From the NCBI RefSeq assembly GCF_007859765.1, contig NZ_SIHJ01000005.1, forward strand, positions 124,001 to 188,000: a stretch of 64,000 bases of DNA, in the 5' to 3' direction. The first letter of the stretch is position 1. Each line of letters starts with the position of its first letter. Under the pieces are notes generated by a model. It did no database searches. It was given only the letters and a program-made list of their open reading frames with translations, and had not been told where the DNA came from. Positions 18,593-26,581 of this stretch are shown here, in pieces. The position numbers and the translations under genes were made by a program. This DNA is from Posidoniimonas corsicana (GTDB taxonomy: Bacteria; Planctomycetota; Planctomycetia; Pirellulales; Lacipirellulaceae).

Positions 18593-19981
18593 ATGAGACC
18601 AACGACTACTGGCCTGCTGTCGATGCTCGCTCTCGCCACTTCGGTGTCAGCGGCGGAGCACTCAATCTCTTTCCAGAACGGTGTGAGCGGCTATCAAGGC
18701 GCGTTCGACCGCCGCATCAGCAGTGCGGGGGACGTGAACGGCGCGCATGTCGACACCAGCACGCCGCCTCTGAACAGCCAAGACAGGTTTGCCGCGTGGA
18801 ACCACCGGGGCGGGCGGTCCGACGTGCTGATTCGATTTGACGATATCGTGGGCGCCGGCGCCATCCCGAGCGGCGCCACCATCCTCTCCGCGACGCTAGA
18901 CCTACGCACCGCAAGCCACGTCGGCCCGACCGTTGCACCAGGAATCTTCGCAGTGCTGCGTCTCGCCGTGCCATTCGACGGCAACTCCACGTTCGACGGG
19001 ACGTTCGGCGATGGCGACAGCTCCTACCTGAGTGCACAGGATGGGATCGACACCGACAATGGGGAAGCGGACTGGCTGATCGGATCTCTGGACGCGGGCG
19101 TCAACGAGCCGCGTTTTGAGCCAAACGCCTTCTACAGCGTCGACGTGACGCGCGCCGTCCAGGTATGGGCTGAGGGCGGGCCAAACCTCGGGCTCGCTAT
19201 CGTCAACGTTGAGGGCGCCCAAACCGGCGATTGGAGTATGCATTCGACCGGCCACCCCGACCCGACCTACCGTCCCCGCTTGTCAGTGACCTACACCACC
19301 GACCCCGGATACCGCGTGCACGAGCTGCAGGAAGGCCTTTCAGGCTATAACGGAACGACCGACGTCGTCTTGAACCTGCTTGAGAACGACAACTCGACGC
19401 CCGCGGATCGCAGCGACGACGTTGTCGCCGCAGGTGTGGACGCTTCGCAGGTTCCGGTCGCCGTGGTCGACGGCGATGACGGCGCTGGCTCGTACGATAC
19501 GTCCTACCTGATCCACTTCGACACGTCGAAGGTGACCGGGCGAATCGCCAAGGCCGAGTTGCTCCTTTCAACCGACTGGCAGACATTCCAGAGCGGCGAC
19601 AGCCGCGGACCGGTCACCGCCCACCAGCTGCTCACCCCGTTCAACCCAGGCTCGGTCTACGACGACTTCGCCGGCGACGCCGAGGCCATGCAGGCCGCGA
19701 ATCAGATCGGGCCGGCGGTTGATGCAGCGGTGGACATTCTCGACAGCGAGCTGGTGAGCCTGGACGTGACATCAATCGTTAACAACTGGCAGTCGGGCCA
19801 AGCGAACAACGGCATCTATCTGGGCGCCGCTGACGGCAATACTGACTCATGGAGGTTCTACAGCTCCGGGGCGGCCGACTCGGACCTGCGCCCGCTGCTG
19901 AGAATCACAGTGGTTGTGCCGGAGCCGGCTGGCGGCTGGCTCCTGGCGGCGGTCGGACTAATCCCTTGGCGTCAACGATAG
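18593..19981 (+). CDS. PEP-CTERM protein with two tandem DNRLRE-like domains (paralogue 2)
   Basis: 462 residues, aligning end to end with the preceding gene. The signal peptide is MRPTTTGLLSMLALATSVSA. The mature start SISFQNGVSGYQGAFDRRIS parallels TITFQNGLDGYAGTFDRRIS of paralogue 1. The second half begins HELQEGLSGYNGTTDVVLN. The IGPAVDAAVDILDSELVSLDVTSI region mirrors the first copy. The tail VPEPAGGWLLAAVGL then WRQR is a weaker PEP-CTERM signal. Likely a cell-surface or matrix protein made by an old tandem duplication. Confidence 0.8.
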   Translation: MRPTTTGLLSMLALATSVSAAEHSISFQNGVSGYQGAFDRRISSAGDVNGAHVDTSTPPLNSQDRFAAWNHRGGRSDVLIRFDDIVGAGAIPSGATILSATLDLRTASHVGPTVAPGIFAVLRLAVPFDGNSTFDGTFGDGDSSYLSAQDGIDTDNGEADWLIGSLDAGVNEPRFEPNAFYSVDVTRAVQVWAEGGPNLGLAIVNVEGAQTGDWSMHSTGHPDPTYRPRLSVTYTTDPGYRVHELQEGLSGYNGTTDVVLNLLENDNSTPADRSDDVVAAGVDASQVPVAVVDGDDGAGSYDTSYLIHFDTSKVTGRIAKAELLLSTDWQTFQSGDSRGPVTAHQLLTPFNPGSVYDDFAGDAEAMQAANQIGPAVDAAVDILDSELVSLDVTSIVNNWQSGQANNGIYLGAADGNTDSWRFYSSGAADSDLRPLLRITVVVPEPAGGWLLAAVGLIPWRQR

Positions 19982-20003
19982 AAGCCGCTCTCAACCGCTA
20001 CGA

Positions 20004-20046
20004 AAACGGCCCGCCTGCGACAGTCGCAGGCGGGCCGTTTCTTTTT
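20004..20046 (+). terminator. Terminator of PEP-CTERM paralogue 2
   Basis: A 17-bp perfect stem, AAACGGCCCGCCTGCGA (20004-20020) with TCGCAGGCGGGCCGTTT (20024-20040), then CTTTTTC. It also faces the convergent GH51 gene ending at 20062. Confidence 0.9.
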
Positions 20047-20061
20047 CGCTCTGACACGCGG

Positions 20062-22485
20062 CTACTCTACCGGCAGCCGGAGCACCTGCAGCGAGCTGGG
20101 CGGCAGGGTCAGCTGGAAGCGGTCGCCGACCGTGACCTCCTTCTCCACCGGGGCCACGTTGTCCGGGTTGTCGATGGAGTTGTCGTCGCCCGGGGCGCCG
20201 GTCAGCAGCGTGGCGTCGACCTCGCCGGCCTTGACCTTGGCGCCGTCGATCGACACGTCGGCCGCGACCTCGTAGCCGGTCGGGTTGACCAGCTTGAGGA
20301 TCACCTCGCCGGCCTGCTTGTCCAGCGTGCTAGAGACGCTCACCCGCGGCCCCTGCTCCTGGTAGTCGTGCACCAGCTTGTCGTCCAGGTAGCAGCGGAT
20401 GCGGCCGGGCTCGGTCTCGACGCGGAGCTTGTACCAACGGTCGGCCTCGATCGAGCCGCGGGTCTCAACGAGCGAGTGCTTCACGCCGTCCACGCACTGC
20501 TCGATCGCGTGCTGCGTGTTGCCCCAGCCGCCGATGTTCCACCAGAAGTAGTTCTCCGGGTCCTCGCACCCGAACACCATCAGCACGCCTTCGGCGCCGC
20601 CGAGCTTGCGGGCCTCGAACTCGTAGACCGCTTTGGCGGGCGCCTCGGCGGTAGAGACGCTGATCACGCCCTGCGCGTCGCGGTCGGCCTGGCGGAGGGC
20701 GCCGTCCTTGGCGTTGAACTTGCCGCCGTGCGGGGTCCAGTCGGCGGGGTCGAGCGGCTCGCCGTTGAGCTTGGCGTTGCGGACCTCGGCCGCGGTGGAC
20801 CAGGTGCCCATGCCGACCGCGCCGGCGTACGACGGCAGGTCCGCCTCGTCGACCGACTGGTCGATTTCGGTCTGCAGGAACACGTCGCCCTTGTTCTGGG
20901 CGAACAGCTGCTGCACGTGGTAGTTGGGCGTCTTGACGAGGTTGCGTTTGTCGAAGTGGATCAGGTTGGCGGCGGTCCACTGCGTGTTGTGCACGTCCGC
21001 CAGCAGCGGGGCGTAGCACGCCATGTCGACGATGTCGCCGTTCCGCTCGACGCCGGTCAGGTAGGCGGCCTCGCCGATGGCGTTGACCAGCCGGTTGCCG
21101 CGCGACGCGTACTCGCCGACAAAGATCTTCGGCGCGTCGCGGTCGAAGTCGTCAAACCGGTCCTGGTTCTGCACAAACCATTCCGGGCTCTCGTAGTAGT
21201 GCTCGTCCGAGCTGTACACGTTCAGTCGCTGCATCTGGCGGTACAGCGGGATTGAGGGGCTCAGACCCGAGGTGCCGATGATCTTGATGTCCGGGTACGC
21301 CTTGCGGATCGCCTCGACGAAGTACGGGAACCGCTCGGCGAACTCGGGCGTGTCGTGCTCCTCGTTGCCCAGGCAGACGAACTCCATGTTGAACGGCTCG
21401 GGGTGGCCCATCTCGGCCCGCACCTTGCCCCACGTGCTGTCGGCCGGGCCGTTGGCGAACTCGATCAGGTCCAGCGCGTCCTGCACCCAGGTGTGCAGCT
21501 CGTCCAGCGGCACGCACTGGTACGGCTGATTGAAGCCGCAAGACACGCCCACCGGGACCACCGGCAGCGGGTGGGCGCCGATGTCCTCGCAGAGCTGGAA
21601 GTACTCGAAGTAGCCCAGGCCGTAGGTCTGGTGGTAGCCCCAGCGGTTCCAGTTGGGCCGCCGCTCGGCGACGTCGCCCACGGTGTCCTTCCAGCGGTAG
21701 GCGTTTTGCAGGCTGTGGCCGTGCGCGATGCAGCCGCCCGGGAAGCGGAAGAACTTAGGGTTCAGGTCGGCCAGCGACTGCGCCAGGTCCTCCCGCAGGC
21801 CGTTCTTGTGACCCTTAAAGGTGTTGCTCGGGAACAGTGAGACCATGTCCAAGCAGAGCTTGCCGCGGCCGGTGGTGGTCACCACCAGGCTGGCGTCGTC
21901 GGTGGTGCGGTCGGACTTGATCACCGCCTCGGCCTGGCGCCAATCGGCGCCGGAGGCCGGCAGCTCGGCCGAGCCGCACTCGTGGCCGTCCTGGTCGACC
22001 AGCGTCACGGTGAGCGGCGCGCCGCGGCGCGACTCCCAACGCGAGTACAGGCTCACGCGGTACTCCTGGCCCTCGTCCAAGCGGATGCCGCTCCAGCCCT
22101 GGTTCTTCACGCCGGCGCCCTGCCCCGCGCGGCGGATCGCGACCGTCAGGTAGGTCGGGTTGTTGCGGTTCAGGGGGATGCCCTTCTCGGCGGCGATCTC
22201 ACACTCGGCGCCGTCGCGCTCCACCTTCTCCCACGAAGACAACGCGTGGTAACGCTCGCTCAGCGGGTTCCAGCCGGGGATCGGGTAGTACTCGAACGAG
22301 CGGTTCTGCACCAGCTCCGCGTACAGGCCGCCGTCCGCCGAGAAGTTGATGTCCTCGAAGAACAACCCGTACAGGTGCGGGCTGAGTTCGACCGTGGGCT
22401 GGTCGACGTGCACCTTGATATCGGCCTGCTGGGCAGAGGCCGACGCGCAGAGAAACAACACGAGTACCGCAGATAGACGGCGCAT
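20062..22485 (-). CDS. Secreted alpha-L-arabinofuranosidase (GH51)
   Basis: Removes alpha-L-arabinofuranosyl side chains from arabinan/arabinoxylan outside the cytoplasm. 807 residues. The signal peptide is MRRLSAVLVLFLCASASA. GH51 hallmarks are HLYGLFFEDINFSADGGLYAELVQNRSFE (residues 38-66, in pieces), FRFPGGCIAHG, the acid/base Glu in CLGNEEHD (near 374) and the nucleophile Glu in FVGEYASRG (near 456). An inserted LamG/CBM-like domain lies at about 600-710, before the usual C-terminal beta domain. It is longer than intracellular GH51 enzymes because of the N-terminal carbohydrate-binding-like region at residues 90-200. No polysaccharide locus surrounds it. Confidence 0.92.
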   Translation of the reverse strand: MRRLSAVLVLFLCASASAQQADIKVHVDQPTVELSPHLYGLFFEDINFSADGGLYAELVQNRSFEYYPIPGWNPLSERYHALSSWEKVERDGAECEIAAEKGIPLNRNNPTYLTVAIRRAGQGAGVKNQGWSGIRLDEGQEYRVSLYSRWESRRGAPLTVTLVDQDGHECGSAELPASGADWRQAEAVIKSDRTTDDASLVVTTTGRGKLCLDMVSLFPSNTFKGHKNGLREDLAQSLADLNPKFFRFPGGCIAHGHSLQNAYRWKDTVGDVAERRPNWNRWGYHQTYGLGYFEYFQLCEDIGAHPLPVVPVGVSCGFNQPYQCVPLDELHTWVQDALDLIEFANGPADSTWGKVRAEMGHPEPFNMEFVCLGNEEHDTPEFAERFPYFVEAIRKAYPDIKIIGTSGLSPSIPLYRQMQRLNVYSSDEHYYESPEWFVQNQDRFDDFDRDAPKIFVGEYASRGNRLVNAIGEAAYLTGVERNGDIVDMACYAPLLADVHNTQWTAANLIHFDKRNLVKTPNYHVQQLFAQNKGDVFLQTEIDQSVDEADLPSYAGAVGMGTWSTAAEVRNAKLNGEPLDPADWTPHGGKFNAKDGALRQADRDAQGVISVSTAEAPAKAVYEFEARKLGGAEGVLMVFGCEDPENYFWWNIGGWGNTQHAIEQCVDGVKHSLVETRGSIEADRWYKLRVETEPGRIRCYLDDKLVHDYQEQGPRVSVSSTLDKQAGEVILKLVNPTGYEVAADVSIDGAKVKAGEVDATLLTGAPGDDNSIDNPDNVAPVEKEVTVGDRFQLTLPPSSLQVLRLPVE

Positions 22486-22590
22486 GGGAGGGCTCCGGAG
22501 GAGAAAACCTAAATAGAAATGAGATTATGAACCAAGCCGACGACGATTGCCAGCGAATACGGAGATTCGCAAAGGCTCAGTTCATCACCC

Positions 22591-23016
22591 CTACGGCGTG
22601 CCGGCCTCAGCCGACTGCCACTCCGAAAGGTCCAGCGCCGATGCCGCGTTGTAGCCAAAGCCCATGACTGCTCCCGCAGGGTCGTACTCGACTTGCACGA
22701 CCCAGTCACGCTTGGCGAAACGGTCGTAGAAGTAAACGTCTTGGCTACCAAGAGCTGACCGTCTCGTCAGATCTGGGGGGCCGAGAACATTCAGCAGGCC
22801 TGCCCTTGTGCCCGGGACAGTTCCTGCAATCGATTCATCATCCATTGCCAGAACGAGCTGACAGAACCTTGCTCCACGGCTTCCGTGCCCCTCAGAGCGG
22901 ACATAGGCCTGCCTCAGGGAGTTGATGGTCGGGGCGGCCGTAGGCCTCCCACAGCCAACCGCCGCTCCGGCCGCCAGTAGGAGCAACACCGCCCCACAAC
23001 GCCAACCCTCAACCAT
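22591..23016 (-). CDS. Putative lipoprotein
   Basis: 141 residues. The N-terminus MVEGWRCGAVLLLLAAGAAVGC is a lipoprotein signal with lipobox AAVGC, the cysteine being near residue 22. The mature part is small, with VLAMDDESIAGTVPGTRAG and LLNVLGPPDLTRRS, then DVYFYDRF and WVVQVEYDPAGAVMGFGYNA. The 'LGPPD ... YxYD ... VEFD ... V' pattern resembles SmpA/BamE-like beta-sandwich lipoproteins, but I cannot assign it. The start was chosen at the ATG nearest the signal; the frame could open 9 codons earlier. Confidence 0.7.
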   Translation of the reverse strand: MVEGWRCGAVLLLLAAGAAVGCGRPTAAPTINSLRQAYVRSEGHGSRGARFCQLVLAMDDESIAGTVPGTRAGLLNVLGPPDLTRRSALGSQDVYFYDRFAKRDWVVQVEYDPAGAVMGFGYNAASALDLSEWQSAEAGTP

Positions 23017-23092
23017 GGACGGGACTCCTGCGGAACAGGACACAGCTGTAGCGCGGATCGTAGTAGCTCGCCCCCACTCGCCGCGACGCCGC

Positions 23093-24322
23093 CTAGCCCT
23101 TTAGCACGTCGGTGATTGAGTGCGCCAGCCGATCGACGTTCTGCGGCGTGATGCCGGCCACGTTGATCCGGCCGGAGCCGACGATGTAGATCGCGTAGTC
23201 GTGCTTCAGCCGCTCGACCTGCTCGGGGGTCAGGCCGCTGAACGAGAACATGCCGCGCTGCTGCTGGATAAACGAGTGGTCGCCGGGCGCGCCGTGCTCG
23301 GCCAGCTTCTCCACCAGCAGCTTCCGCATGCCGTTGATGCGGTCGCGCATCTCGGCGACCTCGCCGTCCCACTGCTGGCGTAGCTTGTGGTCGGTCAGGA
23401 TGGTCACCACCAGCTCGGCGCCGTGCGACGGCGGGTTGGAGTAGTTGCTGCGGATCGCCCGCTTCACCTGGCTGCCGACCCGCAGCGCGGAGTCCTGGTC
23501 GGCGGTGACGAAGGTCGCCGCGCCGACGCGCTCGCGGTACAAGCCGAAGTTCTTGGAGAACGAGCTGCACACGATCAGCTCCTCCCCGGGGCGGCAGAAC
23601 GCCTGCAGGCCGGCGGCATCCTCCTGGATCCCCTCGCCGAAGCCCTGGTAGGCGAAGTCGATCAGCGGCATCGCGCCCATGCTGCGTAGCGTCTCGGCGA
23701 TCTGCTTCCACTGCTCGGGCGTGGGGTCGATGCCGGTCGGGTTGTGGCAGCAGCCGTGCAGCAGCACCACATCGCCCGAGGGGATCTTCTTCAGGTCGGC
23801 GATCATCTTGTCGAACGCCAGGCCGTTGGCCGCCTTGTCGAAGTAGGAGTAGATCTTGGTCGGCACGCCGGCGGCGGCGAACACGGCCGGGTGGTTGGCC
23901 CAGGTGGGCTGCGACAGCCAGACCGTGGCGTCCTCGAAGTTCTGCTTGAGGAAGTCGGCGGTGACGCGCAGCGCGCCGGTGCCGCCCGGCGTGTGGGCCG
24001 TGACCGCGCGGCGCGAGCGGACGATCTCGTCCTCCACGCCGAACATCAGCTTCTGCACCGCCTCGCCGTACTCGGCCGAGCCGGTGATCGGCAGGTAAGA
24101 CTTCGAGGCCAGGTCCTTGGCGAGCCGCGACGCCGCCTCGCGCACCGTGCCCAGCACCGGCGTCTTGCCGCTCGCGTCCTGATACACGCCCACGCCCAGG
24201 TTGATTTTGTCCGGGTTGGGGTCCGCTTTGTAGGCGTCGGTCAGGCCGAGGATGGCGTCGGGCGGGGCGGCGGAAACGGACTCGAACATCGCTTGCGGGC
24301 TTTCGTCAGAAGGATCAGCCAT
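23093..24322 (-). CDS. aspC: Aromatic/aspartate aminotransferase (class I, subgroup I-alpha)
   Basis: PLP enzyme exchanging amino groups between aspartate (or aromatic amino acids) and 2-oxoglutarate. 409 residues. The N-terminus MFESVSAAPPDAILGLTDAYKAD then INLGVGVYQD is of E. coli AspC/TyrB type. LHGCCHNPTGIDPTPEQW, the PLP-lysine motif SSFSKNFGLYRERVG (Lys near 256) and RSNYSNPPSHGAE are all present. Start ATG 24322 (MADPSDESPQ) is selected; the longer frame to 24538 overlaps the divergent inositol-phosphate synthase promoter and reads as Arg/Gly-rich noise. aspC versus tyrB specificity cannot be decided from sequence. Confidence 0.93.
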   Translation of the reverse strand: MADPSDESPQAMFESVSAAPPDAILGLTDAYKADPNPDKINLGVGVYQDASGKTPVLGTVREAASRLAKDLASKSYLPITGSAEYGEAVQKLMFGVEDEIVRSRRAVTAHTPGGTGALRVTADFLKQNFEDATVWLSQPTWANHPAVFAAAGVPTKIYSYFDKAANGLAFDKMIADLKKIPSGDVVLLHGCCHNPTGIDPTPEQWKQIAETLRSMGAMPLIDFAYQGFGEGIQEDAAGLQAFCRPGEELIVCSSFSKNFGLYRERVGAATFVTADQDSALRVGSQVKRAIRSNYSNPPSHGAELVVTILTDHKLRQQWDGEVAEMRDRINGMRKLLVEKLAEHGAPGDHSFIQQQRGMFSFSGLTPEQVERLKHDYAIYIVGSGRINVAGITPQNVDRLAHSITDVLKG

Positions 24323-24378
24323 GGCATGGGAAGGGTCTGTCGCGCCGGTGCGCGCCGTGTCGCGCTTCTCGGCGCTCG

Positions 24379-24407
24379 TTGACGCGGCGCCGGGGCGCTT
24401 TGACAAT
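24379..24407 (+). promoter_or_regulatory. Candidate promoter of the inositol-phosphate synthase gene
   Basis: TTGACG (24379-24384), a 17-base spacer and GACAAT (24402-24407) give a sigma-70-like pair about 75 bases before the ATG at 24484, in the divergent aspC spacer. An overlapping TTGACA at 24400 is an alternative -35 but lacks a good -10. Confidence 0.4.
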
Positions 24408-24483
24408 AATAGATCCGAACCAAGCGTTCTCCAAGCCGCGGGCGACGCCCCGCCCCTGCCCCCACGCCAACCACCGAGCCCCC

Positions 24484-25713
24484 ATGCCCCCTCAAGCCGG
24501 GCCCCAACCCGAGGACCCCGCGAGCGATCGCACAGCACGCACCGGATTCTGGCTGGTGGGCGCCCGCGGCGGCGTGGCGACCACCGCCGCGGTCGGCTGG
24601 TCGGCGCTGACGCGCGGCCTCATCGGCACGACCGGGCTGGTGACCGAGCTGCCGGCCCTGGCGGGCGCGGGGCTGAAGGACTGGGACCAGTTTGTGCTGG
24701 GCGGCTGCGAGCTGCGGCCCGGCCGGCTCCGCGACAGCGCCGCCGAGGCCGGCATCCCGCCCGCGCTGATCGAGGCCTGCGCCGCCGACCTCGACGCCAT
24801 CGACGCGCGGATTGCGCCGGGGGTCGTGCACAACAGCGGCCCCGCCATCGATGAGCTGGCCGACGAGCAGGCCGACGGGGGCCTCGCCCGCCGCTTCCCC
24901 ACGCCCCGCGCCGCGGTCGACGCCATCCGCGCCGACCTCGATCGATTCCGCGAGCAGCAGCGGCTGGAGCGCGTGGTGGTGGTCGTGACCGCGTCGACCG
25001 AGCCGCCCACCGACGAGCCGTCGCTGCCGCCCACCTGGGACGAGCTTAACGCAACGCTCACATCGACCGACTGCCCGCTGCGGGCGGGGTCGCTGTACGC
25101 GATCGCGGCGATCGAGTCGGGCGCGGCGTTTGTAAATTTTACCCCCTCGTTGGGGGCCAGCTGCGCGGCGATCGACGACCTCGCGAAGCGTTCGGGCGTG
25201 TGCCACGCGGGGCGCGACGGCAAGACCGGCGAGACCCTCCTCAAGACGGTGCTCGCGCCGATGCTCGCCAGCCGCAACCTGGAAGTGATGAGCTGGGTCG
25301 GTCACAACATCCTGGGCAACGCGGACGGCCGCGTGCTGTCCTCTCCGGAGCACAAGTCGAGCAAGCTGGGGTGCAAGGACGCGGCGCTCCAATCGCTGCT
25401 CGGTTACAGCCCCCAGTCGCTGGTCTCGATCGAGTACGTGCCGAGCCTCGGGGAGCGAAAAACCGCCTGGAATCACGTGCATTTCCGCGGTTTCATGGGC
25501 GTCGAGATGACGCTGCAGCTGACCTGGCAGGGGCACGACTCGGCCCTCGCGGCGCCGCTGGTGTTGGACCTCGCGCGGCTGGTCGACGCGTCCGCCGGGC
25601 GCGGCGAGAGCGGCGCGCTCGGCGCGCTGGCGTGCTTCTTCAAGAGCCCCTGCGGCGCGCCCCTGGCGGGACACTCCGAGCAGTTCGCGGCGCTGCTCGC
25701 GCACTACGCGTGA
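24484..25713 (+). CDS. Inositol-3-phosphate synthase family protein (INO1-like)
   Basis: Converts glucose-6-phosphate to 1L-myo-inositol-1-phosphate with bound NAD+, the first step of inositol or inositol-phospholipid synthesis. About 409 residues, the shorter archaeal/bacterial form. The Rossmann start FWLVGARGGVATTAAVGW lies near residues 20-37. VNFTPSLGAS, then GRDGKTGETLLKTVLAPML (near 240-260, substrate lysines) and SWVGHNILGNADGRVL are family hallmarks. C-terminal SIEYVPSLGERKTAWNHVHF and LQLTWQGHDSALAAPLVLDLARL also match. The start at 24484 gives MPPQAGPQ; the frame could open at 24379 but that part is non-family. Confidence 0.88.
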   Translation: MPPQAGPQPEDPASDRTARTGFWLVGARGGVATTAAVGWSALTRGLIGTTGLVTELPALAGAGLKDWDQFVLGGCELRPGRLRDSAAEAGIPPALIEACAADLDAIDARIAPGVVHNSGPAIDELADEQADGGLARRFPTPRAAVDAIRADLDRFREQQRLERVVVVVTASTEPPTDEPSLPPTWDELNATLTSTDCPLRAGSLYAIAAIESGAAFVNFTPSLGASCAAIDDLAKRSGVCHAGRDGKTGETLLKTVLAPMLASRNLEVMSWVGHNILGNADGRVLSSPEHKSSKLGCKDAALQSLLGYSPQSLVSIEYVPSLGERKTAWNHVHFRGFMGVEMTLQLTWQGHDSALAAPLVLDLARLVDASAGRGESGALGALACFFKSPCGAPLAGHSEQFAALLAHYA

Positions 25714-26022
25714 CGACTCTTGCTAACGCGGAAGCGCCGTTTCTAATGCTGCGGCGCCCAAGCGCCGATAAACTCTCGCTAAGGAACACGGAGGCCTCAA
25801 CCATCCCCGCTTGGGGTTGTCGCCCCGTCCTCCTTTTTTGCCAATTCCACTTGACTTAATGAAGCATTAACTGCTTCAATGCGCGCAGCACTGGCCCGCG
25901 ACGGAGTAATGCGGGCCGCTTCAACGCGTTGAAAAGTGAGACAGTCGTCCTCTCTCTTGTCTTGCGCCCGAGAGAGGGACAGTTAAACTCTTGAGGCGCT
26001 TTCAGGGAAGGAGCCATTCGCA
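25714..26022. promoter_or_regulatory. Upstream region of the histone-like gene with two palindromes
   Basis: No gene. TGAAGCA (25860-25866) and TGCTTCA (25872-25878) form a perfect 7-bp palindrome with a 5-base AT spacer, next to a TTGACT. GGCCCGC and GCGGGCC near 25894-25917 form a second hairpin. A run of TTTTTTG near 25833-25839 may end inositol-phosphate synthase transcription. These could be an operator and leader hairpin for the histone-like gene. Confidence 0.45.
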
Positions 26023-26295
26023 ATGGCAGCTAAGAAGAAGGTGGCCAAGAAGAAGACGGCCAAAAAGGCCGCTCCGAAGAAGTCGACCAAGAAGAAGGCG
26101 GCCACCAAGAAGAAGGCCGTGAAGAAGTCGACCAAGAAGAAGGCGACCAAGAAGGCCACCAAGAAGAAGGCCGCTAAGAAGTCGACCAAGAAGAAGGCGA
26201 CCAAGAAGGCCACTAAGAAGAAGGCCGCCAAGAAGTCGCCTAAGAAGAAGGCCGCCAAGAAGACGACCAAGCGCAAGACCGCTAAGAAGAAGTAG
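26023..26295 (+). CDS. Histone H1-like Lys/Ala-rich DNA-binding protein
   Basis: 90 residues made only of Lys, Ala, Thr, Ser, Pro, Val and Arg. The core units are KKSTKKKATKKATKKKAA and shorter KKKAAKKS variants, repeated about three times. Such proteins resemble the C-terminal tail of eukaryotic histone H1 and chlamydial Hc1/Hc2, and coat or compact DNA non-specifically. There is no globular domain. A strong GGAAGGAG ribosome-binding site lies at 26006-26013. The coding DNA is itself internally repetitive and prone to length variation. A terminator follows, so it is monocistronic. Confidence 0.85.
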   Translation: MAAKKKVAKKKTAKKAAPKKSTKKKAATKKKAVKKSTKKKATKKATKKKAAKKSTKKKATKKATKKKAAKKSPKKKAAKKTTKRKTAKKK

Positions 26296-26365
26296 TCGTC
26301 TCTCTCCCGCTCACCGAGCGGCGAGGCCCGCCCCCACGGGGCGCATGAAACAACGAATACAAAAT

Positions 26366-26400
26366 CAGGCCGGGCGCCGTTGGCGCCCTGGCCTGTTTTT
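26366..26400 (+). terminator. Terminator of the histone-like gene
   Basis: CAGGCCGGGCGCC pairs with GGCGCCCTGGCCTG (one bulge), followed by TTTTT at 26396-26400. Confidence 0.85.
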
Positions 26401-26581
26401 GTTGGCGCCCGCCAATTCCGGCCGCCGGCCGGGCGCCGTTGACCCAAACTACTAGCACTGCTAGGCTTACAGCGAATACACAGTCAAGAAAGCCAATCGC
26501 AGTGTGGCGCATCGCCCGGGCCAGGCCCCGGAAAGGTCCGCGTCACGCCCCCGTGACAACGACCAACCCTCCCGAGTCCCT

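Noticed and set aside
24241-25704. 487-codon minus-strand frame opposite the inositol-phosphate synthase
   Set aside because: Antisense shadow; the plus-strand protein has clear family motifs.
26023-26295. Possible tandem-repeat or CRISPR-like array
   Set aside because: The periodicity is explained by Lys/Ala codons of one open frame; units are variable in length with no spacers.
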